From: Phoebastria nigripes
Taxonomy: Eukaryota; Chordata; Aves; Procellariiformes; Diomedeidae
DNA: 64,000 bases
Direction of reading: 5' to 3'
Assembly (NCBI GenBank): GCA_035582835.1
Contig: JAYKAV010002364.1
Location: 819,657-883,656, forward strand
The notes beneath the pieces were generated by a model. The model was given only the letters and a program-made list of their open reading frames with translations. It was not told the DNA's origin and did no database searches. Numbering within the stretch: the first letter of the stretch is position 1; each line of letters begins with the position of its first letter. Below, in pieces: positions 1 to 12,100 of the stretch. The position numbers and the translations under genes are program-made.

Positions 1-159
1 GTTACAGTTATTATGCTAAGCTATTTTTTGGGAGTGTTTTTTAGCAGTGCCGATACAGCAGCTTTGTGTGCCAGCCTTGTGTATATGATCAGTTTTTTGC
101 CCTACATAGTTTTGTTGGTCTTACAGAACCAGTTGAGTTTCACCAACCAGATTATAATG
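1..159 (+). CDS. ABCA13: ABCA13 exon 1 of window (partial): TMD1 helix region
   Basis: The frame is open from base 1 and reads [18 protein letters not shown], then the hydrophobic [21 protein letters not shown], then [11 protein letters not shown]. It matches the ABCA segment just before the last TMD1 helices: an intracellular turn with F(L/I)S-type residues, then a helix containing the LPY motif. The donor is ATG|GTAAAT at 159/160, phase 0. The match to ABCA1-type sequence runs through the first codons, so the exon probably starts left of the window. A TTACAG at 2-7 could be an acceptor, but no pyrimidine tract is visible in front of it. Confidence 0.93.
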
Positions 160-3100
160 GTAAATATTTCTTCTCCTTTTCTAATTTTTCTCCTTCAACC
201 ATGCTGTGGATTTCCATAGTTTTGAAACTTTAGACTATAATTTAATTATTTTTTTTCCCAGGTTTCAGTTTGCTTTTGTGTTTCACTGGAAATAAGTCAC
301 ATTAATAGATATCAAATTGATAAAATATTTTGAATGTAGAAAGGAATCAAAAATAAATTTTCAGGGAAATTTTGTAAACCTACAGAAAATATAAGGAAGT
401 TGCATTCCTCATGCTCATGAGTTCTCTTTGTGCTTTGGCCTCAAAATATTTGTAATGTTAGTGTACTTGCAAGCACACCCAATGACATGCCACTCCTGAA
501 AGTCATAATTTGTTTGGAGGAAAACTAGTGATTGATTCTCTGTTGAGTACAATTGGGGATTAGATCAGAAATTTGTCTAGTGCTTATCTAGCTATACAGT
601 CTGAGTTATATGTTTCTCTGGCATCAGTTCTTCCATGTCCTTTCCTATTTTATGTATGCCATAGGCTGTTTTATGTCTTTGTACTGTCTTAACATGCTAT
701 ATCCCTGATTGGAACATCCAATATCACCGTCATACAATGCAAACAATATTTCACACATTATGGCTTCACTCTTTCAAAATAACTCACATACCAAATTAAG
801 CTGGTGGAATAATTAATCCACTATTAAAATAATGGACACTTTTTCAGTGTCAATCAGTCAGACAAAATATATTGGTTCTTTGCATACAAGTAAGCACAGA
901 TGTAAGACTGCAGAATTCGGGCATAAATAGGCAGGGTGGAATTTTTTTTTTTTTTTTTTTTTTTCTGTTGTTGCTTTTTCCCCCCTCCTTTGGGCCACAG
1001 AAAGGGAAAAGTATGCATCAGATAACTTACACATTTTAGAATCAGTTACTTCAAAATAACTCTTCAGATATCCTGCATTTGCTGAAAATCAGAGGCAGCA
1101 GCACGTGAAAAAGACAATATTTTTTAAGAGAGGGGAGAGGCCATCAAGTGAGATGGTGAAACCTTAGCAATATAAGAGGCAGGGACTTAGTTGATGGGAA
1201 TTAGCATGAACTTCTCTGTACAAAAATGTAATCCATGCCACTAATGATTTTGAATTTTTTTCTAAGTAGCACCTATGTCATACTTCTTTCTTCAGACAGC
1301 TGGCAGGATGTGTTCCTTTTGTGTCAAATATTGCAGAAACCTTATTTAATTGCATTATTTTAAAATAGAAGATAAAATGAACTTCTGTTTCAGCTCACTT
1401 TCAAACTGCAGAACTTCATCACTGAGTAATGCTTATTAATTTTAGTAACGTTTTTGATCTCCCCATCAGCCTTCATGAGCTCGCCAGTGTTTTTCCATTG
1501 ATCATCAGTCACGCTTCCTTGTTATACTACATCACTAACTTGCTCATTTTCCATTTTGTACTTTTGTGATACAGCATGACTATGTTGCTTCTTGGAAGTC
1601 AAATGTTATTTCCTTGCAAAAAAATGCTGTCTCAGCATACAGTACCCAGTGTGCATGTTCCTTCTGCCTCTGTCTCTTCTTGAGTTCTGATCTTACAAAA
1701 ATGAGTAGGACCAATGCTCTTACTACAGAAAGTATATTCCTTTGCATGCTTTTACAGTGTTATACATTATATGTTTTCAGTATGTGGTAGATTTATGATG
1801 GTCTATAACTTGTTATAAAGTTAAATAATGCTTTCCAATATTAATAATTAGGTCAGTGGAGCTCTTTAAGGTGGAGCAAATACTACTGCAGTATGTGGGG
1901 GAATACTGTTAAAACATAAAAGGAAATAATGACTATTAGCCTACGTGAAACAAAGGTCTATTTATTTTGTGCTTGCGTTTAGTATCACAAGTTATTTAAT
2001 TTCATGGAGCTTGTTGACGATGTGTTTTATTTGATGTTCACATCCTGTTTCTCCTCTGGTGTTGTAGTGTCTTCTGTCTACAACTGCCTTTGGGCAAGGA
2101 GTATTTTTCATTACTTTCTTTGAGGGCCAAGAAACAGGTAAGCTCAACAACTTTGTTCTGAAAAAAAATCTCTAATGAGTCAACAGGATAAATCATAACA
2201 GGAGAAAAACCTTTTTAATGCCCCTTGAAAACCAAGTTAAACTTGTACCACTTTCTAGCAGTAAATTAAAGTGGGCTTAGCATTGCTCTATTTGCAATAC
2301 AGGTTGGAGGAAAATCTCCACATTTTGTTAGATGACAAAATGAGTGTATTCAGCCAATGAAATTGTTCTAGAGATGCAAACCCAAACTTCATATTTAGTG
2401 AAATTCTGTAGAGCATCTGACTGAATATTATTTCACTCATTGAATATGTCATTTCTCTCAGTCCAGTGGAGGAAGATTTGGCAAGGCATTTAGAGCAGTT
2501 TCTTGGAAGTCCTTATTGATGNCAGTGGCAGCTCTAATGCTTGCTTTCTGGTGAGGATATCAACAGGGATTTTTGTAGGATCAAAAAATGGTTGAGTTTG
2601 GAAGGGACCTCTGGAGGTCATCTAGACCACCCCCGTTGCTCAAGCAGGGCCACCTAGAGCCGCTTGCCCAGGACCATGTCCAGACNGCTTTGGAATATCT
2701 CCAAGGTTGGAGACTCCACAGCCTCTCTGGGCAACCTGTGCCAGTGCTCAGTCACCCCCCCCCAGTAAAAAAGTGTTTCCTGATGTTCAGAGGGAACCTC
2801 CTGTGTTTCAGTTTGTGCCCATTGCCTCTTTTCCTGTTGCTGGACACCACTGAAAAGAGCCTCTGTCTTCTTTGCACCCTTCTTTCAGATATTTATATAC
2901 ATTCATAAGATCCCCCTCAGCCTTCTCTTCTCCAGGCTGAAGAGTCACAGCTCTCTCAGCCNTTCCTCATAGGAGAGATGCTCCAGTCCCTTAATCACCT
3001 CTGTGGCTCTTCGCTGGACTCTCTGCAGTACCTCCATGCCTCTCTTGTACCAGGGAACCCAGAACTGGACACAGTACTCCAGGCGTGGCCTCACCAGTGC

Positions 3101-6100
3101 TGAATAAAGGGGAAGGATCACCTCCCTCGACTTGCTGGCAATACTTTGCGTATGGCAGCCCAGGATATCATCAGCTTTCTTTGTGGCAAGGGCACATTGC
3201 TGGCTCATGTTCAACTTGGTGTCCACCAGGACCCCCAGGTCCTTTTCTGCCAAACTGCTTTTCAGCTGGGTGTCCCCAGTATATATTGGTACATGGGATT
3301 GTTCCTCGACAGGTGCAGGACTTTGCACTTCTTGTTAAACTTCATGAGGTTCCTGTCAGCCTGTTTTGCCAGCATGTTCAGGCCTCTCTGCGTGGCAGCA
3401 TGACCCTCTGGCATATCAGCCACTCCTCCCAGTTTTGTGTCATCAGCAAACTTGCTGAGGATACACTCTGCCCCATTATCCAGATCATTAATGAAGATGT
3501 TAAACAGGATCAGACTCAGTATTGGCCCCTNGGGTACACCGCTAGTTACTGGCTTTCAACTAGACTTCATGCCACTGATCACCACCCTCTGGGCCTGGCC
3601 ATTCAGCCAGTTTGCATTCCACCTCACTCTCTACTCCTCCAGCCCATACTTCTTTAGCTTCTTTAGGAAGATCTATGGGAGACAGTGTCAGAAGCCTTAC
3701 TGAAGTCCAGGTAGACAAGATCCACTAGCCTCCCCTCATCTACCAGGCCAGTCCTTTCATCGTGCCTGGAAATGGTTTCCAGGATTAGCTGCTCCATCAC
3801 CTTCCCAGGGATTGAGATGAGGCTGACCGGCCTGTAGTTCCCTGGGTTCTCCTTCTTGAAGATAGGAGTGGTATTTGCTTTCCTCCAGCCTTCGGGCACT
3901 TCTCCCAATTGCCATGATTGATCAAAGATTATTGAGACACGCAATGACATCTGCCAGCTCCCTCAGTGCTTTTGGGTGCATCCCATCAACGTCCATGGAC
4001 TTATGTATGTGCAGTTTGCATAAGTATTCCCTGACCTGATCTTCTTCCACCAACGGTACATCATCCTTGCTCCAGACTTTTCCCTTGGTCTCTGGGACCT
4101 AGCTAGTAAAGACTGAGGCAAAGGTGGCATTCAGTACCTCAACCTTTTCCACATCCTGTGTAACCAGGTTCTCTGTCTCGTTGAGCAATGGGCCCACATT
4201 TTCCCTAGTCTTCCTTTTGTCACCTATGTACTTATAGAAGCCCTTCTTGTTGTCTTTGACATGCCTGGCCAGATTTAATTCCATTTGGGCTTTAGCTTTC
4301 GCAACTTCATCCCTGGATGCTCAAACAATGTTTCTGTATTCCTCACAGCTTATCCATCCCTGCTTCCACCCTCTGTATGCTTCCTTTTTGTGTCTGAGTT
4401 TGGCCAGGAGCTCCTTGTTGATCCATGCAGGCCTCCTGGCATTTTTCCCTGACTTCCTATTCATTGGGTCGGACTACTCTTGAGCTTGGTAGATGTGTCT
4501 GGGTTCATACATGCACTAGTGTATAACACAATGGAGGTTTATGAGAACAATATTGTACAGAACAAGAACAGTGTAAGTTATTCACTCTCAACATAATGCT
4601 AAGATGAATATTTAACTATTATGCATTGGAAAGTAAGAAAAAAATTACCTTTACTTCGTAAAGTATTTTGTACGTTTCTCCTGNGTGACCCTATTTGTAC
4701 TCAGCTTGAGTAGCAGCTTGCCTCTGCAAGCTTGGAGGCAGCTGGTGAAATCCCCACTGAGCCTCTGTGCAGGTGCAGAAATACATGAGAACACCCTATT
4801 ATGTTTAAGTGTTTGAAAGGAAAAAACGTTTGGAAACCAGCTAGATGTTCTAACAGGTTGCTACATGTTTTAACATGGTGATTCCTACTATCCCCAAGCT
4901 AAGAGCTGCACCTATTGATGCTGAAGTTTTAGAAAAGTAAGACGTGAATGTCTGGGCCCTTGATAAATGTCTACAAAGGATATGCATTTATGTATCTAAA
5001 TATATAAAGGGATGTAATCCCTTTCTTTTTTTACTACTACAGCAAGATCAATATTGATGACGGTGGATGTTTCAAACCACTAGGCATTGAAAAAGTATCA
5101 TAATGATACAAAAGTTGATAAAAGCAGAAGAGGCAATTGCAGAAAATATTACTTAAATTTCCCACCACACACTTCATCAAAATGGCTCATCTTTACTGAA
5201 GAAAGGGCAAAACGTGCTTTGTGGAAAAACTGCTTTTCTTGACAGTCGTAGAAAAAGAATTGTAGAAACAATATCATGACCTGCTGTACTGCAAACAAAG
5301 TAGTGTTTTCAGAAAAAAATGCAATGCTCTTTGTAAATCTACAATTTGGTTACTTTTGTTTTCCATTTAGCAATATGGTAGCTTTCTGTAGTACTAGTGT
5401 TTTGCACCTTCTTTCTTCCTTTCATGTCTTCTGCAATGTAATAATTTTATGAAGCAATTATTCAGTGAGTTTGTTGTTCCAGTTTACCTCTGAATACAGT
5501 CAATGCCCACAAACACTTGCTGCTTAGAATTCACAGGTTTAAGTTTTCAGATTTAGCATTATAGAAATGACTTTAAACTTTGTGTAACCCATTTCTTTAT
5601 AATATCAGGAGAATGGCATAAAGCCTGATTCATTGAAGAGGTCAGTCAGTACCTCGTTTTGTCAGAGTTGTAGTTCTTTTTCGTTTGCCAAATTAAGGGC
5701 CAGCTAAAACTTCATAAACAGCCCTTTCTACAACAGCTTCTCTGCATTTTCCCAGCAGCAGTGTCACCTGCTGTTCTAAACAGAGGCATGTAGAGGCATA
5801 ACAATTCATTTCTATTCATTAGGATTACTGTTATTAACTACGGTTTTTTTTGTGTCAGTGCTTAAATACCCAGAAGTGTGTGGTGTTGATGTGTTTGTGA
5901 TCTTTAATGCTGTACTGATTCAGCTTTGACCTTTTAAAAATCATTATTATTACTACTATTACTACCAGGAATTCAGTGGAATAATGTGCACCAGTCAATG
6001 GCACAAGGAGGATACATGACCTTTGGATGGATGTGCTGGATGATGTTCTTTGACTCCATTTTATATTCTATAGGTGGCTGGTATTTCAGCAATATTATTC

Positions 6101-9100
6101 CTGGTAAGATCATGGAGTTGTTCTTATTTCCTGTTTTTGAAGAAGTTATTGAATGGAATGGATAGAATTGGCTTTCCTCATTGTATGCAACTAAAACAAA
6201 ACCTTATCTTTCTCTGAGATGAGGTTTTGATGTGCAAAACTGCCTGATTGCCTTTAGGGACTAGGTAAGAAAGTCTTCCTGCATGCATAAATATTGAGTA
6301 GTGCTAACACATGGACTAGAATTTGTAGCCAGGCATGAAATATCTTTTGTTTGCTTACGGGGATGACTAATATTTGAAGGACTTAGGAATTTGTTGGTAC
6401 TTCACAGTAACTGAGCTCAGTCTAGTAGCAAAACTTCCTGTGAAAATGGTGAATCTTCTGAGTCAGTACTTGGGCTGAAACCCATGAACAACAACACGTT
6501 TTCAGATCACAAAGACTTCAGACTGCCTGGTAACTGTATCTTGCTCCCAGACAGTCCACAGTCCAATGCATAAAGAAAACTAACTATCAAGTATATTTTG
6601 AGAAAGTAGTGGGATTTTTTTTTTTATTAACAAAGTTTTATGAGTATTATTGAGCTGGTTGATGAATTTTTAATCATAGCCTAAAGCCTCACTAGCTGTT
6701 TGAAATCTACCTTTCCTCTGATTTGCATGTGCCACCTTTTCTTCCAGCTACTCTGTATTTGTTTTAAAAATATAAAAATAAAAAATAAATTTTGCCTTGA
6801 AAGATAGGGGTGTGTGGAATATACAACTGAATTTTACAAACTTTAGCTTAAGTTGACACCTGCCCTTCAGTGTCAATGAAATGCAACTCCGAACACNCAG
6901 AGAGTACATTGTGTGATTGGTAAGTGAAGCCTGGAAAGATCGGGCAATGCCAAAGTTTAGGTTGTGTGTAGGAGCGTATTTTTGCCCTTTCTGTTTGCAT
7001 GCTACAATAAATGCTTCTTATGCTGGCTAATTTGTTTAAATTGTGCAGATAGTAATGGAATCTTTAATGATTAGTGCAATGGATTATTGTTATAATAATA
7101 AAAAAAAAAAAAGTCTGTTTGCCTTAGCAGGCCATTTGGTGCATTTTCTTTCCTCCAGGTTAGAAGATTATGTTAGGCTGTGCCTACATATTGTTAAGTC
7201 TATGATTCTGTTACACTTTAAAGCTGATTTGGAGATAGGGTAAAGCCCAGTATCACTGAGGATTGATTATTTTATGGCAGGACCTGGTGTTATGGCCAAA
7301 TGACTTTTTCCCACTTTATTAAGGTTTGTTAAGTGCAGCTAAGAGTTTGAGCTAATTAAATGGTCTAACCAGCTCTTTGTAAGTAATGATAGGACATTAG
7401 TATTCTACAAACAAATATGAAATGACTATAAATTTTGCAANAGTTTCTATCTTAATTATCATCTAGGAAAATTTGGATTAAAGAACCGATGGTACTTTCC
7501 CTTTACTGTTTCCTACTGGAAGAACCTGTGTGGTGCAGAGAGGAGGAAGAGATATTATCTGAATTCTAATATGTTTTTCTTCAATGAAAACGTCCAAGAA
7601 AAAGGTTTGTATTCATAATAGAATTTTAATAACGGCTCTTTTCTGAATGGTGTGCTGATTTTGATCAATCTGCTTTTATCATTGCTTGGTCCTGTATTAT
7701 GTGTTTAGATCTTGTCCTTTTCTCCATTATATAGTGTATACTATGAACTTTATATACTAACTGTTAATTGTGCTCTCACCTGTGATGTTTGAATCATTCA
7801 GATAAAACTATTGAACACAAATATTTAAGAAAACTCTCTAAAAATGTAAAATAAGTATCTCTCGGGTTCATCCTGTCCCTGTGTATTGCCTCTTTGCTTT
7901 GATAGGATCTTCTGAAGTTCCTTGAACCCTTTCGTACTCTTACTGAATCTGAAAAGCGTTGTGCTTTATTTACTCTTTTTTTCCTGCAGTTTGATTTTCT
8001 TCCTTCTCCTCTGCTGTTTTTATTTGCTTCTTGTTTCAGTGGAAAAAATAACTTCGTTCATTTCTTTCCCTTCTGTTTCTTATTTCCCTCTTCTATAATC
8101 ACTGTTCTTTCTGTCTCTGCTTCTTAGCCTTTTGCTTAAAACGCTACTGTTATTGTAACTAATTTTTNTCTGCCTCCAGATACTTTCACTGCTTTTCTAT
8201 TTCTTTGTTCGTTTGCTTAAAATTAATTTAGGTTTTTTGGGTTTTTTTCCCCTCTCAGGTCTCTTTAAGGACTTTCTCACATTTCATTTATGTTTTGTGA
8301 ATGAAGGAGTAAGTCACCCTCACCTATATTCCCTCTTGGGCCTTAGAACAACATGATGGGTTGNTGTAGTTTTTTGGAAGTTACAGTAGCTTGGAAATGA
8401 TTCAGTTGTCTGTAGCATAGGTGAAGAAGCTGAACAGCTCAGCAGTTTTATGTATTGGTATGTCCTAGAGTAGGGCAAACTTCAAACTGTCTTGAGGTTC
8501 ATTTAAACATTTGTGGAAAAACTACCAGTAAGAATTTTGTCTGAATTGCTGCAATTTGGAACAATTCCATTTTGTTGAGATGACTGTCTTTGGTCCTGTC
8601 TTAAAATGAATATTTTCAACGTTTCCCCTTGGGTTCACCACATCATCCGTGGAAAGTGAAGAAAACAACTCTCCTCTGCCTGAAAAGTTACTAGCGTGGT
8701 CTCTGGCTCAAGCCATCCAAGTGATTGCCTACAACTTTGTGGATCTGTTCGTCTCACTTCTCCTCTGCTTAAAATGATGCACGTCAAGTGCTCGGTAGCA
8801 AATTGCCCATGTGTGAAATCTAACGCTGCAATGCATGCAAAGGAACTTGCTCTCTTTCATAAGAATTGGGCATCATTGTANTGATAATGGGATAAATGCA
8901 TTCATGGATAATTTGCTTGGAACAGCAAAGTGACTTGCTCCTGGGCGATTTCTGTATTTGTTCCATATCGCCAAGGTAAGGGCTGGTTCAGTGGGGGNGG
9001 AAAGCACTTTGGAAATCAGAGGTGTGTCAGGGAAGGGCTGGAGCATAGATCTTATGAGCTGGAACTACGACTAGAGTAGGGCTGGCAGAGACCTGAGTGC

Positions 9101-12100
9101 TGAGTACCCACATGGAACTCCTCTTAGGAGAAGTTCTAGGGTGATCAATTTACTGCTTGCAAGTAATTTGGAGCTCTTCCTCTGAATCTTACCTGAGATA
9201 CATTGTCTGAGGCTCACTCTGTACTGTAAATTTTTTAGTTAAGTTCCAGGATATACTTGCAAATTTAGGAAGCAGTGGAAAGGGCATGAATAACGTTTGT
9301 CGGTGGTTTTAGTCTCCAGACCAAAAGATAGAGAAGCTAACTGGAAGAGAGGTTCATGGGTAGAAGGACCTCAGAAATGTCACAGCTGCTGGTAGTGCCT
9401 TGCTGGAAGGTAACCTCCAGCTTCTGGCAAATGTTCCTTCTAAACTTAAAATTGATTGTGAAAGGAGCAAAAAACTTCTTCATTCACAGCCTAAACAAAC
9501 CAATCCTTGAAACCATTATATAATTTTTTATCTATAATTTGATTTATATCATTTTATATATTTTTGTATAAAGCATTATTCTCTCTTCTTGTAATATTTA
9601 TTTATGTTTTATTTAATTATCTATAAAATGATTACATAAAATATAAATATAAGTTATAAATATTATATATAAATATATAATTTATATATTTTGATGTATA
9701 AAATATATATTAAAAAAGATAATTCTCTCTTCTCATAATTCTCATCCATAACAGTTTCTGTTTCTTTGGACAAACATTCCAATTTGGCTTGCCTTTGTTT
9801 AAAAAGAAAAAAAAAAATCCCACTGCCAGATTTCTCAGTTGTAATGAATCAATAAAATATTACATGTTAATAATATATTTATGGGGCTGGTGATTGGCTG
9901 TGCTCATGTTTGGAAAGTAGTGCCAACCTTACCTCCTGACATAGAAAGGAAGTCAACTTTATCTGTGTCGCATGGTCATCTCAGTTTGCTGAGCTGGTTA
10001 CCTCACAGTTAGAAAAATGCTGGGTATCTACTTGCATTGAGGACCTTGAATTATGTTTAGACTAGACTGCTGCTCNGAATCATTTTGCAAAGAGATCTGC
10101 TTTGCTTTATTAACTGAGGGAATTAAGAGGATTAACTTGCTATGCCAGTTAATGTTNCGTTAATGTTATGTGCCTGGAACTGGATGGCATATATGGAGTA
10201 GTTCGCACAGTTAGAATTTTCTCATACTTATGGGCATAAAACAATGATTCAAGTGATGTTTTTATAAGTGTTTTTTCTACTAGAAATAAAATATAACAAC
10301 TATTTTATGACTCTATAGAGACGTATGTGGACATGCACACAACTTGGCATAATTGTTTTAGGTTGCTTTTTAAAACTGCAAATAGGCCAAATTCTTAGCA
10401 AATATTAGCTGGCATAGTATCTTGGATTTCAGTGGAGCTTATGTCAGTTTGGAGCATCTGAACATGTGTTCCAGGCTTTGGTAAATGGCAACAGGGATTA
10501 AGTTAATTTGTTATTCCCTATATACACACACACATACGTTTAGATTGAGCAGCCCTCTTGATCTGCTGCTCTTCCCCATACAGACCCAGCACGTTCAAGT
10601 TGGAAAGGCCCTTGCATCGAAGGACCCACCATTGGTGTCGTGCTGCTGTCTCTCACCAAAGAGCACGTGGATGGCCAGAAGGCTGCTGTTAAAGATCTCA
10701 GCCTCACTTTCCATAGAGGTCAGATAACAGCGCTCTTGGGACCTAATGGAGCTGGCAAGACAACAGTTATGTAAGTCTGCCATTTAATGCTATTACACTC
10801 CCCTTTGATCTCTGCTATGCTTTCTCACTTCAAAATGTTTGTGAACTCTTTCCTATGTCTTTTTTTTTCCAAATAAATATTTAATAAAAACTCCCCAAAG
10901 CACATGGAAAATGAAGGCTACATATCTACGACAAAAGCAATAGAAGACTGGGTCCTCTGTGCCACTGAAACCATGATGTAATAGTTCAGGAGCAGCTTAA
11001 GTAGGAGCTGGGCATGTCTAGTTGTGGAGTTGAACATATCTCAGGAAAGTGTTCTTTTCTGGCATCTCATGTGTACTCCTATCACATGGAGAGTGTGGAG
11101 TTTTACGGGGTTTTGTGCTTTGTTCCTGGAGGTTGCAAGGGACTTCTTTCTTGGCATTTGACCAGAAATGAAAATAACAAAATAAAAATTACATTTAAAA
11201 ATGTCTCAGTTAAGAAGTCTATGTATTTCTACCTCTATGTTAACTATGATCAGCTTTAATAAAATCAGTGATGCAGGATGGGACCCAATTAGGAATTACT
11301 CCTCAGCTAGAATACGCATGTGAAAAAGGAAACAATGGTCTGTTATATTTGGTTGGAAAAAATGGATTTTGTTCTGGAAGTGAGGAAATGAAGGATTGTT
11401 GAGATCTTGGTTTAAACAAAACAAAACAAAACAGCCCCAAAACATTAGCGGTGTTTCTATAACTATGCTCAACTGAATTGTTGTTGCTCTAAGGATGCTA
11501 GGATGTGCCTCAGGAAATCCAAGTGTGAGCTATGTAATACAGTCATTACACATGATCTTGCTGATTTTTTTTTTTTTTTTTCTTTTCTTGTATCAGATCA
11601 CTGTTGACTGGTCTGTATCCACCGAGCTCTGGTACCATTATTATTAATGGAAAGGACATACGTACTGATCTGGCTGCCATCAGGACAGAGCTGGGTGTTT
11701 GCCCACAGTATGATGTCCTGTTCAACATATTAACGGTGCGAGAACATCTACTGCTTTATGGATCAGTGAAAGCACCTGGGTGGACAAAGGAGCAGTTGAA
11801 TCAGCAAGTCAGTGGGTAAGTTTTCCTTTCATTTGTTGAAATCCGTCAAGTAAATCGGTAGTGTTTATTGCAAGCCACTCCAACAAGAAAGTGCTAAAGC
11901 AAAATTGCAAGTAGAAGAGAATGGAAACTGCAGGTTTTCCATGAGTTTTTATCACACTTCATGTTCTGAAATCATGCCTTGAAAATAGATTTCCTAGTTT
12001 CTAACCTTTGAATGTATTTGTAGTGAAACTGTCAGTGTTTAAAAGCCTGGTATACAGAACCATCAAATAATCATGTTTTGACTGGAGTGGAGATGGTTAG

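Noticed and set aside
2588..2908. 106-codon open frame on the + strand
   Set aside because: Antisense to the CR1 3' UTR; not a gene.
3085..3657. 190-codon open frame on the + strand
   Set aside because: It is antisense to the CR1 reverse-transcriptase region, so it is a shadow of the LINE.
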